64,000 nt of DNA from Henricia sp. BOLD:AAB3569 (GCA_037783545.1 JBBELK010000994.1:62001-126000); one strand, 5' to 3'. Shown: positions 18,846 through 29,179, numbered from the stretch's first letter. The notes: a model not told the origin generated them from the sequence alone. Numbers and translations: made by a program.

Positions 18846-18948
18846 TGTATGGGTCAGTCCTTTGTGCAGGTTCTTTACTGCAATGTCTTTTATTAACTTC
18901 TACATTTTATATATTCTAGCTACAAAGGGTTGATGAAATGGTATGACT

Positions 18949-19020
18949 GGTCCCATGGTGTAATGGTTAGCACTCGAGACTTTGAATCTCGCGATCCGAG
19001 TTCAAATCTCGGTGGGACCT
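18949..19020 (+). tRNA. tRNA-Gln (TTG)
   Basis: TTG consensus. Confidence 0.95.
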
Positions 19021-19116
19021 TGTACCTTTGTGTGAGCGGTTTACTCCAATTTTTTCGGTTAACTTCTAAATTTTATATATTCCAGCTACAATTGCTTGGT
19101 GGTCATAAGTATGACT

Positions 19117-19188
19117 GGTCCCGTGTTGTAACGGTTAGCACTCGAGACTCTGCATCTCGCGATCCGAGTTCAAATCTCGGTGGGATCT
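19117..19188 (+). tRNA. tRNA-Gln (CTG), C37 variant
   Basis: As 16496. Confidence 0.7.
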
Positions 19189-19293
19189 TGTACTATTTTA
19201 ACCTTTGTGTGAGCGGTTTACTCCAATCTTTTTGGTTAACTTCTAGATTTGATATATTCCAGTTACAACTGCTTGGTGTGCAAAAGCATGACT

Positions 19294-19365
19294 GGTCCCA
19301 TGGTGTAACGGTTAGCACTCGACACTCTGAATCTCGCAATCCGAGTTCAAATCTTGGTGGGACCT
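19294..19365 (+). tRNA. tRNA-Gln (CTG)
   Basis: C30·C40; G50·T62; CAAT. Confidence 0.78.
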
Positions 19366-19470
19366 TGTGCGATTCTCAGTTTTGTGTGAGTGGTTTACTG
19401 AAATGTTTTCGGTTAACTTCTAAATTTTATATATTCCAGCTACAACTGCTTGGTGGTCATAGGTATGACT

Positions 19471-19542
19471 GGTCCCGTGGTGTAACGGTTAGCACTCGAG
19501 ACTCTGAATCTCGCGATCCGAGTTCAAATCTCGGTGGGACGT
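19471..19542 (+). tRNA. tRNA-Gln (CTG)
   Basis: G1·G71; G7·T65. Confidence 0.8.
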
Positions 19543-19645
19543 TGTATGGGTCAGTCCTTTGTGCAGGTTCTTTACTGCAATGTCTTTTATTAACTTCTAC
19601 ATTTTATATATTCTAGCTACAAAGGGTTGATGAAATGGTATGACT

Positions 19646-19717
19646 GGTCCCATGGTGTAATGGTTAGCACTCGAGACTTTGAATCTCGCGATCCGAGTTC
19701 AAATCTCGGTGGGACCT
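19646..19717 (+). tRNA. tRNA-Gln (TTG)
   Basis: TTG consensus. Confidence 0.95.
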
Positions 19718-19813
19718 TGTACCTTTGTGTGAGCGGTTTACTCCAATTTTTTCGGTTAACTTCTAGATTTGATATATTCCAGTTACAACTGCTTGGTGTG
19801 CAAAAGCATGACT

Positions 19814-19885
19814 GGTCCCATGGTGTAACGGTTAGCACTCGAGACTCTGAATCTCGCAATCCGAGTTCAAATCTCGGTGGAACCT
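19814..19885 (+). tRNA. tRNA-Gln (CTG)
   Basis: CAAT; C4·A68. Confidence 0.82.
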
Positions 19886-19990
19886 TGTACGATTCTCAAT
19901 TTTGTGTGAGTGGTTTACTGAAATGTTTTCGGTTAACTTCTAAATTTTATATATTCCAGCTACAACTGCTTGGTAGTCATAGGTATGACT

Positions 19991-20062
19991 GGTCCCGTGG
20001 TGTAACGGTTAGCACTCGAGACTCTGAATCTCGCGATCTGAGTTCAAATCTCGGTGGGACCT
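19991..20062 (+). tRNA. tRNA-Gln (CTG)
   Basis: G7·T65; T49·G63. Confidence 0.88.
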
Positions 20063-20165
20063 TGTATGGGTCAGGCTTTTGTGCAGGTTCTTTACTGCAA
20101 TGTCTTTTATTAACTTCTACATTTTATATATTCTAGCTACAAGGGGTTGATGAAATGGTATGACT

Positions 20166-20237
20166 GGTCCTATGGTGTAATGGTTAGCACTCGAGACTTT
20201 GAATCTCGCGATCCGAGTTCAAATCTCGGTGGGACCT
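20166..20237 (+). tRNA. tRNA-Gln (TTG)
   Basis: T6·G66. Confidence 0.9.
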
Positions 20238-20333
20238 TGTACCTTTGTGTGAGTGGTTTACTGAAATGTTTTCGGTTAACTTTTAGATTTGATATATTCT
20301 AGTTACAACTGCTTGGTGTGCAAAAGCATGACT

Positions 20334-20405
20334 GGTCCCTTGGTGTAACGGTTAGCACTCGAGACTCTGAATCTCGCGATCCGAGTTCAAATCTCGGTGG
20401 GACCT
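20334..20405 (+). tRNA. tRNA-Gln (CTG)
   Basis: T7·T65. Confidence 0.88.
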
Positions 20406-20510
20406 TGTACGGTTCTCAATTTTGTGTGAGTGGTTTACTGAAATGTTTGCGGTTAACTTCTAAATTTTATATATTCCAGCTACAACTGCTTGGTGGTCAT
20501 AGGTATGACT

Positions 20511-20582
20511 GGTCCCGTGGTGTAACGGTTAGCACTCGAGACTCTGAATCTCGCGATCCGAGTTCAAATCTCGGTTGGATCT
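20511..20582 (+). tRNA. tRNA-Gln (CTG)
   Basis: C6·T66; G7·T65; G2·T70. Confidence 0.72.
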
Positions 20583-20687
20583 TGTACTATTTTAACCTTT
20601 GTGTGAGCGATTTACTCCAATCTTTTCAGTTAACTTCTCGATTTGATATATTCCAGTTACAACTGCTTGGTGTGCAAAAGCATGACG

Positions 20688-20759
20688 GGTCCCATGGTGT
20701 AACGGTTAGCACTCGAGACTCTGAATCTCGCAATCTGAGTTCAAATCTCGGTGGGACCT
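20688..20759 (+). tRNA. tRNA-Gln (CTG)
   Basis: CAAT; T49·G63. Confidence 0.9.
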
Positions 20760-20864
20760 TGTACGATTCTCAATTTTGTGTGAGTGGTTTACTGAAATGT
20801 TATCGGTTAACTTCTAAATTTTATATATTCCAGCTACAATTGCTTGGTGGTCATAAGTATGACT

Positions 20865-20936
20865 GGTCCCGTGTTGTAACGGTTAGCACTCGAGACTCTG
20901 AATCTCGCGATCCGAGTTCAAATCTCGGTGGGATCT
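20865..20936 (+). tRNA. tRNA-Gln (CTG)
   Basis: T10·C25; G7·T65; G2·T70; A37 normal. Confidence 0.78.
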
Positions 20937-21041
20937 TGTACTATTTTAACCTTTGTGTGAGCGGTTTACTCCAATCTTTTTGGTTAACTTCTAGATTTGA
21001 TATATTCCAGTTACAACTGCTTGGTGTGCAAAAGCATGACT

Positions 21042-21113
21042 GGTCCCATGGTGTAACGGTTAGCACTCGAGACTCTGAATCTCGCGATCCGAGTTCAAAT
21101 CTCGGTGGGACCT
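21042..21113 (+). tRNA. tRNA-Gln (CTG)
   Basis: CTG consensus. Confidence 0.95.
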
Positions 21114-21216
21114 TGTATGGGTCAGTCTTTTGTGCAGGTTCTTTACTGCAATGTCTTTTATTAACTTCTACATTTTATATATTCTAGCTACAAGGGGTTG
21201 ATGAAATGGTATGACT

Positions 21217-21288
21217 GGTCCCATGGTGTAATGGTTAGCACTCGAGACTTTGAATCTCGCGATCCGAGTTCAAATCTCGGTGGGACCT
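21217..21288 (+). tRNA. tRNA-Gln (TTG)
   Basis: TTG consensus. Confidence 0.95.
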
Positions 21289-21393
21289 TGTACTATTTTA
21301 ACCTTTGTGTGAGTGGTTTACCTAAATGTTTTCGGTTAACTTTTAGATTTGATATATTCTAGTTACAACTGCTTGGTGTGCAAAAGCATGACT

Positions 21394-21465
21394 GGTCCCA
21401 TGGTGTAACGGTTAGCACTCGAGACTCTGAATCTCGCGATCCGAGTTCAAATCTCGGTGGGACCT
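21394..21465 (+). tRNA. tRNA-Gln (CTG)
   Basis: CTG consensus. Confidence 0.95.
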
Positions 21466-21568
21466 TGTATGGGTCAGGCTTTTGTGCAGGTTCTTTACTG
21501 CAATGTCTTTTATTAACTTCTACATTTTATATATTCTAGCTACAAGGGGTTGATGAAATGGTATGACT

Positions 21569-21640
21569 GGTCCCATGGTGTAATGGTTAGCACTCAAGAC
21601 TTTGAATCTCGCGATCCGAGTTCAAATCTCGGTGGGACCT
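21569..21640 (+). tRNA. tRNA-Gln (TTG)
   Basis: A28·C42 mismatch. Confidence 0.8.
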
Positions 21641-21736
21641 TGTACCTTTGTGTGAGCGGTTTACTCCAATTTTTTCGGTTAACTTCTAGATTTGATATAT
21701 TCCAGTTACAACTGCTTGGTGTGCAAAAGCATGACT

Positions 21737-21808
21737 GGTCCCATGGTGTAACGGTTAGCACTCGAGACTCTGAATCTCGCAATCCGAGTTCAAATCTCGG
21801 TGGGACCT
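21737..21808 (+). tRNA. tRNA-Gln (CTG)
   Basis: CTG consensus, CAAT. Confidence 0.95.
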
Positions 21809-21911
21809 TGTATGGGTCAGTCCTTTGTGCAGGTTCTTTACTGCAATGTCTTTTATTAACTTCTACATTTTATATATTCTAGCTACAAGGGGTTGATGAA
21901 ATGGTATGACT

Positions 21912-21983
21912 GGTCCCATGGTGTAATGGTTAGCACTCGAGACTTTGAATCTCGCGATCCGAGTTCAAATCTCGGTGGGACTT
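21912..21983 (+). tRNA. tRNA-Gln (TTG)
   Basis: G1·T71. Confidence 0.88.
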
Positions 21984-22088
21984 TGTACTATTTTAACCTT
22001 TGTGTGAGTGGTATACTGAAATGTTTTCGGTTAACTTCTAGATTTGATATATTCTAGTTACAACTGCTTGGTGTGCAAAAGCATGACT

Positions 22089-22160
22089 GGTCCCATGGTG
22101 TAACGGTTAGCACTCGAGACTCTGAATCTCGCGATCCGAGTTCAAATCTCGGTGGGACCT
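22089..22160 (+). tRNA. tRNA-Gln (CTG)
   Basis: CTG consensus. Confidence 0.95.
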
Positions 22161-22263
22161 TGTATGGGTCAGTCTTTTGTGCAGGTTCTTTACTGCAATG
22201 TCTTTTATTAACTTCTACATTTTATATATTCTAGCTACAAGGGGTTGATGAAATGGTATGACT

Positions 22264-22334
22264 GGTCCCATGGTGTAATGGTTAGTACTCGAGACTTTGA
22301 ATCTCGCGATCCGAGTTCAATCTCGGTGGGACCT
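22264..22334 (+). tRNA. tRNA-Gln (TTG), T-loop deletion
   Basis: 71 bases, one A lost in the T loop; G12·T23. Confidence 0.62.
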
Positions 22335-22440
22335 TGTTCGATTTTAACCTTTGTGTGAGCGGTTTACTCCAATTTTTTTCGGTTAACTTCTAGATTTGAT
22401 ATATTCCAGTTACAACTGCTTGGTGTGCAAAAGCATGACT

Positions 22441-22512
22441 GGTCCCATGGTGTAACGGTTAGCACTCGACACTCTGAATCTCGCAATCCGAGTTCAAATC
22501 TTGGTGGGACCT
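22441..22512 (+). tRNA. tRNA-Gln (CTG)
   Basis: C30·C40; G50·T62; CAAT. Confidence 0.78.
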
Positions 22513-22617
22513 TGTACGATTCTCAATTTTGTGTGAGTGGTTTACTGAAATGTTATCGGTTAACTTCTAAATTTTATATATTCCAGCTACAATTGCTTGG
22601 TGGTCATAAGTATGACT

Positions 22618-22689
22618 GGTCCCGTGTTGTAACGGTTAGCACTCGAGACTCTGAATCTCGCGATCCGAGTTCAAATCTCGGTGGGATCT
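22618..22689 (+). tRNA. tRNA-Gln (CTG)
   Basis: T10·C25; G7·T65; G2·T70. Confidence 0.78.
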
Positions 22690-22794
22690 TGAACTATTTT
22701 AACCTTTGTGTGAGCGGTTTACTCCAATCTTTTTGGTTAACTTCTAGATTTGATATATTCCAGTTACAACTGCTTGGTGTGCAAAAGCATGACT

Positions 22795-22866
22795 GGTCCC
22801 ATGGTGTAACGGTTAGCACTCGAGACTCTGAATCTCGCGATCCGAGTTCAAATCTCGGTGGGACCT
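22795..22866 (+). tRNA. tRNA-Gln (CTG)
   Basis: CTG consensus. Confidence 0.95.
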
Positions 22867-22969
22867 TGTATGGGTCAATCTTTTGTGCAGGTTCTTTACT
22901 GCAATGTCTTTTATTAACTTCTACATTTTATATATTCTAGCTACAAGGGGTTGATGAAATGGTAAGACT

Positions 22970-23040
22970 GGTCCCATGGTGTAATGGTTAGCACTCGAGA
23001 CTTTGAATCTCGCGATCCGAGTTCAATCTCTGTGGGACCT
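22970..23040 (+). tRNA. tRNA-Gln (TTG), degenerate T arm
   Basis: 71 bases: T-loop deletion plus a T in place of the stem G that pairs with C49. Confidence 0.55.
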
Positions 23041-23146
23041 TGTACGATTTTAACCTTTGTGTGAGCGGTTTACTCAAATTTTTTTCGGTTAACTTCTAGA
23101 TTTGAAATATTCCAGTTACAACTGCTTGGTGTGCAAAAGCATGACT

Positions 23147-23218
23147 GGTCCCATGGAGTAACGGTTAGCACTCGACACTCTGAATCTCGCAATCCGAGTT
23201 CAAATCTTGGTGGGACCT
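23147..23218 (+). tRNA. tRNA-Gln (CTG), degenerate
   Basis: C30·C40; A11·A24 mismatch in D stem. Confidence 0.65.
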
Positions 23219-23323
23219 TGTGCGGTTCTCAATTTTGTGTGAGTGGTTTACTGAAATGTTTTCGGTTAACTTCTAAATTTTATATATTCCAGCTACAACT
23301 GCTTGGTGTGCAAAAGCATGACT

Positions 23324-23395
23324 GGTCCCATGGTGTAACGGTTAGCACTCGAGACTCTGAATCTTGCGATCCGAGTTCAAATCTCGGTGGGACCT
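23324..23395 (+). tRNA. tRNA-Gln (CTG)
   Basis: G28·T42. Confidence 0.9.
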
Positions 23396-23498
23396 TGTAT
23401 GGGTCAGGCTTTTGTGCAGGTTCTTCACTGCAATGTCTTTTATTAACTTCTACATTTTATATATTCTAGCTACAAGGGGTTGATGAAATGGTATGACT

Positions 23499-23570
23499 GG
23501 TCCCATGGTGTAATGGTTAGCACTCGAGACTTTGAATCTCGCGATCCGAGTTCAAATCTCGGTGGGACCT
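23499..23570 (+). tRNA. tRNA-Gln (TTG)
   Basis: TTG consensus. Confidence 0.95.
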
Positions 23571-23675
23571 TGTACTATTTTAACCTTTGTGTGAGTGGTT
23601 TACTGAAATGTTTTCGGTTAACTTTTAGATTTGATATATTCTAGTTACAACTGCTTGGTGTGCAAAAGCATGACT

Positions 23676-23747
23676 GGTCCCATGGTGTAACGGTTAGCAC
23701 TCGAGACTCTGAATCTCGCGATCCGAGTTCAAATCTCGGTGGGACCT
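23676..23747 (+). tRNA. tRNA-Gln (CTG)
   Basis: CTG consensus. Confidence 0.95.
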
Positions 23748-23850
23748 TGTATGGGTCAGGCTTTTGTGCAGGTTCTTTACTGCAATGTCTTTTATTAACT
23801 TCTACATTTTATATATTCTAGCTACAAGGGGTTGATGAAATGGTATGACT

Positions 23851-23922
23851 GGTCATATGGTGTAATGGTTAGCACTCGAGACTTTGAATCTCGCGATCCG
23901 AGTTCAAATCTCGGTGGGACCT
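23851..23922 (+). tRNA. tRNA-Gln (TTG)
   Basis: Acceptor GGTCATA: A5·G67, T6·G66. Confidence 0.75.
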
Positions 23923-24019
23923 TGTACCTTTGTGTGAGCGGTTTACTCCAATTTGTTTTGGTTAACTTCTAGATTTGATATATTCCAGTTACAACTGCTT
24001 GGTGTGCAAAAGCATGACT

Positions 24020-24091
24020 GGTCCCATGGTGTAACGGTTAGCACTCGAGACTCTGAATCTCGCAATCCGAGTTCAAATCTCGGTGGGACCT
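24020..24091 (+). tRNA. tRNA-Gln (CTG)
   Basis: CTG consensus, CAAT. Confidence 0.95.
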
Positions 24092-24196
24092 TGTACGATT
24101 CTCAATTTTGTGTGAGTGGTTTACTGAAATGTTTTCGGTTAACTTCTAAATTTTATATATTCCAGCTACAACTGCTTGGTGGTCATAGGTATGACT

Positions 24197-24268
24197 GGTC
24201 CCGTGGTGTAACGGTTAGCACTCGAGACTCTGAATCTCGCGATCCGAGTTCAAATCTCGGTGGGATCT
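24197..24268 (+). tRNA. tRNA-Gln (CTG)
   Basis: G7·T65; G2·T70. Confidence 0.87.
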
Positions 24269-24373
24269 TGTACTATTTTAACCTTTGTGTGAGCGATTTA
24301 CTCCAATCTTTTCGGTTAACTTCTAGATTTGATATATTCCAGTTACAACTGCTTGGTGTGCAAAAGCATGACG

Positions 24374-24445
24374 GGTCCCATGGTGTAATGGTTAGCACTC
24401 GAGACTCTGAATCTCGCAATCCGAGTACAAATCTCGGTGGGACCT
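24374..24445 (+). tRNA. tRNA-Gln (CTG)
   Basis: TTG-type D loop AATGG; CAAT; T54A in T loop. Confidence 0.75.
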
Positions 24446-24550
24446 TGTACGATTCTCAATTTTGTGTGAGTGGTTTACTGAAATGTTATCGGTTAACTGC
24501 TAAATTTTATATATTCCAGCTACAACTGCTTGGTGGTCATAAATATGACT

Positions 24551-24622
24551 GGTCCCGTGGTGTAACGGTTAGCACTCGACACTCTGAATCTCGCAATCCG
24601 AGTTCAAATCTTGGTGGGACCT
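24551..24622 (+). tRNA. tRNA-Gln (CTG)
   Basis: C30·C40; G7·T65; G50·T62. Confidence 0.75.
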
Positions 24623-24727
24623 TGTGCGGTTCTCAATTTTGTGTGAGTGGTTTACTGAAATGTTTTCGGTTAACTTCTAAATTTTATATATTCCAGCTAC
24701 AACTGCTTGGTGTGCAAAAGCATGACT

Positions 24728-24799
24728 GGTCCCATGGTGTAACGGTTAGCACTCGAGACTCTGAATCTTGCGATCCGAGTTCAAATCTCGGTGGGACCT
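24728..24799 (+). tRNA. tRNA-Gln (CTG)
   Basis: G28·T42. Confidence 0.9.
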
Positions 24800-24902
24800 T
24801 GTATGGGTCAGGCTTTTGTGCAGGTTCTTCACTGCAATGTCTTTTATTAACTTCTACATTTTATATATTCTAGCTACAAGGGGTTGATGAAATGGTATGA
24901 CT

Positions 24903-24974
24903 GGTCCCATGGTGTAATGGTTAGCACTCGAGACTTTGAATCTCGCGATCCGAGTTCAAATCTCGGTGGGACCT
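24903..24974 (+). tRNA. tRNA-Gln (TTG)
   Basis: TTG consensus. Confidence 0.95.
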
Positions 24975-25079
24975 TGTACTATTTTAACCTTTGTGTGAGT
25001 GGTTTACTGAAATGTTTTCGGTTAACTTTTAGATTTGATATATTCTAGTTACAACTGCTTGGTGTGCAAAAGCATGACT

Positions 25080-25151
25080 GGTCCCATGGTGTAACGGTTA
25101 GCACTCGAGACTCTGAATCTCGCGATCCGAGTTCAAATCTCGGTGGGACCT
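25080..25151 (+). tRNA. tRNA-Gln (CTG)
   Basis: CTG consensus. Confidence 0.95.
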
Positions 25152-25254
25152 TGTATGGGTCAGGCTTTTGTGCAGGTTCTTTACTGCAATGTCTTTTATT
25201 AACTTCTACATTTTATATATTCTAGCTACAAGGGGTTGATGAAATGGTATGACT

Positions 25255-25326
25255 GGTCATATGGTGTAATGGTTAGCACTCGAGACTTTGAATCTCGCGA
25301 TCCGAGTTCAAATCTCGGTGGGACCT
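25255..25326 (+). tRNA. tRNA-Gln (TTG)
   Basis: GGTCATA acceptor, as 23851. Confidence 0.75.
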
Positions 25327-25423
25327 TGTACCTTTGTGTGAGCGGTTTACTCCAATTTGTTTTGGTTAACTTCTAGATTTGATATATTCCAGTTACAACT
25401 GCTTGGTGTGCAAAAGCATGACT

Positions 25424-25495
25424 GGTCCCATGGTGTAACGGTTAGCACTCGAGACTCTGAATCTCGCAATCCGAGTTCAAATCTCGGTGGGACCT
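25424..25495 (+). tRNA. tRNA-Gln (CTG)
   Basis: CTG consensus, CAAT. Confidence 0.95.
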
Positions 25496-25600
25496 TGTAC
25501 GATTCTCAATTTTGTGTGAGTGGTTTACTGAAATGTTTTCGGTTAACTTCTAAATTTTATATATTCCAGCTACAACTGCTTGGTGGTCATAGGTATGACT

Positions 25601-25672
25601 GGTCCCGTGGTGTAACGGTTAGCACTCGAGACTCTGAATCTCGCGATCCGAGTTCAAATCTCGGTGGGATCT
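25601..25672 (+). tRNA. tRNA-Gln (CTG)
   Basis: G7·T65; G2·T70. Confidence 0.87.
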
Positions 25673-25777
25673 TGTACTATTTTAACCTTTGTGTGAGCGA
25701 TTTACTCCAATCTTTTCGGTTAACTTCTAGATTTGATATATTCCAGTTACAACTGCTTGGTGTGCAAAAGCATGACG

Positions 25778-25849
25778 GGTCCCATGGTGTAATGGTTAGC
25801 ACTCGAGACTCTGAATCTCGCAATCCGAGTACAAATCTCGGTGGGACCT
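25778..25849 (+). tRNA. tRNA-Gln (CTG)
   Basis: AATGG D loop; CAAT; T54A. Confidence 0.75.
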
Positions 25850-25954
25850 TGTACGATTCTCAATTTTGTGTGAGTGGTTTACTGAAATGTTATCGGTTAA
25901 CTGCTAAATTTTATATATTCCAGCTACAACTGCTTGGTGGTCATAAATATGACT

Positions 25955-26026
25955 GGTCCCGTGGTGTAACGGTTAGCACTCGAGACTCTGAATCTCGCGA
26001 TCCGAGTTCAAATCTCGGTGGGACCT
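25955..26026 (+). tRNA. tRNA-Gln (CTG)
   Basis: G7·T65. Confidence 0.92.
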
Positions 26027-26131
26027 TGTACTATTTTAACCTTTGTGTGAGTGGTTTACTGAAATGTTTTCGGTTAACTTTTAGATTTGATATATTCTAG
26101 TTACAACTGCTTGGTGTGCAAAAGCATGACT

Positions 26132-26203
26132 GGTCCCATGGTGTAACGGTTAGCACCCGAGACTCTGAATCTCGCGATCCGAGTTCAAATCTCGGTGGGA
26201 CCT
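26132..26203 (+). tRNA. tRNA-Gln (CTG)
   Basis: T26C. Confidence 0.9.
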
Positions 26204-26306
26204 TGTATGGGTCAGGCTTTTGTGCAGGTTCTTTACTGCAATGTCTTTTATTAACTTCTACATTTTATATATTCTAGCTACAAGGGGTTGATGAAATGGT
26301 ATGACT

Positions 26307-26378
26307 GGTCCCATGGTGTAATGGTTAGCACTCGAGACTTTGAATCTCGCGATCCGAGTTCAAATCTCGGTGGGACCT
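26307..26378 (+). tRNA. tRNA-Gln (TTG)
   Basis: TTG consensus. Confidence 0.95.
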
Positions 26379-26475
26379 TGTACCTTTGTGTGAGCGGTTT
26401 ACTCCATTTTTTTTCGGTTAACTTCTAGATTTGATATATTCCAGTTACAACTGCTTGGTGGTCATAGGTATGACT

Positions 26476-26547
26476 GGACCCGTGGTGTAACGGTTAGCAC
26501 TCGAGACTCTGAATCTCGCGATCCGAGTTCAAATCTCGGTGGGATCT
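26476..26547 (+). tRNA. tRNA-Gln (CTG)
   Basis: Acceptor GGACCCG: A3·A69; G7·T65; G2·T70. Confidence 0.72.
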
Positions 26548-26652
26548 TGTACTATTTTAACTATTGTGTGAGCGATTTACTCCAATCTTTTCGGTTAACT
26601 TCTAGATTTGATATATTCCAGTTACAACTGCTTGGTGTGCAAAAGCATGACG

Positions 26653-26724
26653 GGTCCCATGGTGTAACGGTTAGCACTCGAGACTCTGAATCTCGCAATC
26701 CGAGTACAAATCTCGGTGGGACCT
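26653..26724 (+). tRNA. tRNA-Gln (CTG)
   Basis: CAAT; T54A. Confidence 0.78.
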
Positions 26725-26829
26725 TGTACGATTCTCAATTTTGTGTGAGTGGTTTACTGAAATGTTATCGGTTAACTGCTAAATTTTATATATTCCAGCT
26801 ACAACTGCTTGGTGGTCATAAATATGACT

Positions 26830-26901
26830 GGTCCCGTGGTGTAACGGTTAGCACTCGACACTCTGAATCTCGCAATCCGAGTTCAAATCTTGGTGGGACC
26901 T
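26830..26901 (+). tRNA. tRNA-Gln (CTG)
   Basis: C30·C40; G7·T65; G50·T62. Confidence 0.75.
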
Positions 26902-27006
26902 TGTGCGGTTCTCAATTTTGTGTGAGTGGTTTACTGAAATGTTTTCGGTTAACTTCTAAATTTTATATATTCCAGCTACAACTGCTTGGTGTGCAAAAGC
27001 ATGACT

Positions 27007-27078
27007 GGTCCCATGGTGTAACGGTTAGCACTCGAGACTCTGAATCTTGCGATCTGAGTTCAAATCTCGGTGGGACCT
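27007..27078 (+). tRNA. tRNA-Gln (CTG)
   Basis: G28·T42; T49·G63. Confidence 0.86.
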
Positions 27079-27181
27079 TGTATGGGTCAGGCTTTTGTGC
27101 AGGTTCTTCACTGCAATGTCTTTTATTAACTTCTACATTTTATATATTCTAGCTACAAGGGGTTGATGAAATGGTATGACT

Positions 27182-27253
27182 GGTCCCATGGTGTAATGGT
27201 TAGCACTCGAGACTTTGAATCTCGCGATCCGAGTTCAAATCTCGGTGGGACCT
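27182..27253 (+). tRNA. tRNA-Gln (TTG)
   Basis: TTG consensus. Confidence 0.95.
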
Positions 27254-27358
27254 TGTACTATTTTAACCTTTGTGTGAGTGGTTTACTGAAATGTTTTCGG
27301 TTAACTTTTAGAATTGATATATTCTAGTTACAACTGCTTGGTGTGCAAAAGCATGACT

Positions 27359-27430
27359 GGTCCCATGGTGTAACGGTTAGCACTCGAGACTCTGAATCTC
27401 GCGATCCGAGTTCAAATCTCGGTGGGATCT
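27359..27430 (+). tRNA. tRNA-Gln (CTG)
   Basis: G2·T70. Confidence 0.9.
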
Positions 27431-27535
27431 TGTACTATTTTAACCTTTGTGTGAGCGATTTACTCCAATCTTTTCGGTTAACTTCTAGATTTGATATATT
27501 CCAGTTACAACTGCTTGGTGTGCAAAAGCATGACG

Positions 27536-27607
27536 GGTCCCATGGTGTAATGGTTAGCACTCGAGACTCTGAATCTCGCAATCCGAGTACAAATCTCGGT
27601 GGGACCT
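27536..27607 (+). tRNA. tRNA-Gln (CTG)
   Basis: AATGG D loop; CAAT; T54A. Confidence 0.75.
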
Positions 27608-27712
27608 TGTACGATTCTCAATTTTGTGTGAGTGGTTTACTGAAATGTTATCGGTTAACTGCTAAATTTTATATATTCCAGCTACAACTGCTTGGTGGTC
27701 ATCAATATGACT

Positions 27713-27784
27713 GGTCCCGTGGTGTAACGGTTAGCACTCGAGACTCTGAATCTCGCGATCCGAGTTCAAATCTCGGTGGGACCT
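27713..27784 (+). tRNA. tRNA-Gln (CTG)
   Basis: G7·T65. Confidence 0.92.
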
Positions 27785-27889
27785 TGTACTATTTTAACCT
27801 TTGTGTGAGTGGTTTACTGAAATGTTTTCGGTTAACTTTTAGATTTGATATATTCTAGTTACAACTGCTTGGTGTGCAAAAGCATGACT

Positions 27890-27961
27890 GGTCCCATGGT
27901 GTAACGGTTAGCACCCGAGACTCTGAATCTCGCGATCCGAGTTCAAATCTCGGTGGGACCT
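27890..27961 (+). tRNA. tRNA-Gln (CTG)
   Basis: T26C. Confidence 0.9.
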
Positions 27962-28064
27962 TGTATGGGTCAGGCTTTTGTGCAGGTTCTTTACTGCAAT
28001 GTCTTTTATTAACTTCTACATTTTATATATTCTAGCTACAAGGGGTTGATGAAATGGTATGACT

Positions 28065-28136
28065 GGTCCCATGGTGTAATGGTTAGCACTCGAGACTTTG
28101 AATCTCGCGATCCGAGTTCAAATCTCGGTGGGACCT
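28065..28136 (+). tRNA. tRNA-Gln (TTG)
   Basis: TTG consensus. Confidence 0.95.
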
Positions 28137-28233
28137 TGTACCTTTGTGTGAGCGGTTTACTCCATTTTTTTTCGGTTAACTTCTAGATTTGATATATTCC
28201 AGTTACAACTGCTTGGTGGTCATAGGTATGACT

Positions 28234-28305
28234 GGACCCGTGGTGTAACGGTTAGCACTCGAGACTCTGAATCTCGCGATCCGAGTTCAAATCTCGGTGG
28301 GATCT
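28234..28305 (+). tRNA. tRNA-Gln (CTG)
   Basis: GGACCCG acceptor, as 26476. Confidence 0.72.
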
Positions 28306-28410
28306 TGTACTATTTTAACTATTGTGTGAGCGATTTACTCCAATCTTTTCGGTTAACTTCTAGATTTGATATATTCCAGTTACAACTGCTTGGTGTGCAA
28401 AAGCATGACG

Positions 28411-28482
28411 GGTCCCATGGTGTAACGGTTAGCACTCGAGACTCTGAATCTCGTAATCCGAGTACAAATCTCGGTGGGACCT
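28411..28482 (+). tRNA. tRNA-Gln (CTG)
   Basis: Variable loop TAAT; T54A. Confidence 0.76.
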
Positions 28483-28587
28483 TGTACGATTCTCAATTTT
28501 GTGTGAGTGGTTTACTGAAATGTTATCGGTTAACTGCTAAATTTTATATATTCCAGCTACAACTGCTTGGTGGTCATAAATATGACT

Positions 28588-28659
28588 GGTCTCGTGGTGT
28601 AACAGTTAGGACTCGAGACTCTGAATCTCGCGATCCGAGTTCAAATCTCGGTGGGACCT
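28588..28659 (+). tRNA. tRNA-Gln (CTG), degenerate
   Basis: T5·G67; G7·T65; D-loop G17A; G12·G23 mismatch. Confidence 0.6.
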
Positions 28660-28764
28660 TGTACTATTTTAACCTTTGTGTGAGTGGTTTACTGAAATGT
28701 TTTCGGTTAACTTTTAGATTTGATATATTCTAGTTACAACTGCTTGGTGTGCAAAAGCATGACT

Positions 28765-28836
28765 GGTCCCATGGTGTAACGGTTAGCACCCGAGACTCTG
28801 AATCTCGCGATCCGAGTTCAAATCTCGGTGGGACCT
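28765..28836 (+). tRNA. tRNA-Gln (CTG)
   Basis: T26C. Confidence 0.9.
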
Positions 28837-28939
28837 TGTATGGGTCAGGCTTTTGTGCAGGTTCTTTACTGCAATGTCTTTTATTAACATCTACATTTTA
28901 TATATTCTAGCTACAAGGGGTTGATGAAATGATATGACT

Positions 28940-29010
28940 GGTCCCATGGTGTAATGGTTAGCACTCAAACTTTGAATCTCGCGATCCGAGTTCAAATCTC
29001 GGTGGGACCT
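28940..29010 (+). pseudogene. tRNA-Gln (TTG) with anticodon-stem deletion
   Basis: 71 bases: the 5' anticodon stem CGAGA is reduced to CAAA, so it cannot pair fully with TCTCG. Other arms are consensus. Confidence 0.65.
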
Positions 29011-29107
29011 TGTACCTTTGTGTGAGCGGTTTACTCCAATTTGTTTCGGTTAACTTCTAGATTTGATATATTCCAGTTACAACTGCTTGGTGTGCAAAAG
29101 CAAGACT

Positions 29108-29179
29108 GGTCCCATGGTGTAACGGTTAGCACTCGAGACTCTGAATCTCGCAATCCGAGTTCAAATCTCGGTGGGACCT
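29108..29179 (+). tRNA. tRNA-Gln (CTG)
   Basis: CTG consensus, CAAT. Confidence 0.95.

Larger units (their letters stand above)
16142..19989 (+). repeat. 1924-bp tandem duplication (11 tRNAs x 2)
   Basis: Starts 16142 to 17890 recur at +1924 (18066 to 19814), sharing GACGGGTCCC at 16319/18243 and the loop variant CTCTGCA at 16496/18420 and 17193/19117. Part of the block appears a third time at 20511-20936. Confidence 0.9.
23324..25954 (+). repeat. 1404-bp tandem duplication (7 tRNAs x 2)
   Basis: Starts 23499 to 24374 recur at +1404 (24903 to 25778), including the rare GGTCATA acceptor at 23851/25255; 23324 matches 24728. Confidence 0.88.
25601..28482 (+). repeat. 1758-bp duplication (7 tRNAs x 2)
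   Basis: Starts 25601 to 26653 recur at +1758 (27359 to 28411), including the GGACCCG acceptor at 26476/28234 and T-loop TACAAAT copies. Confidence 0.85.
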
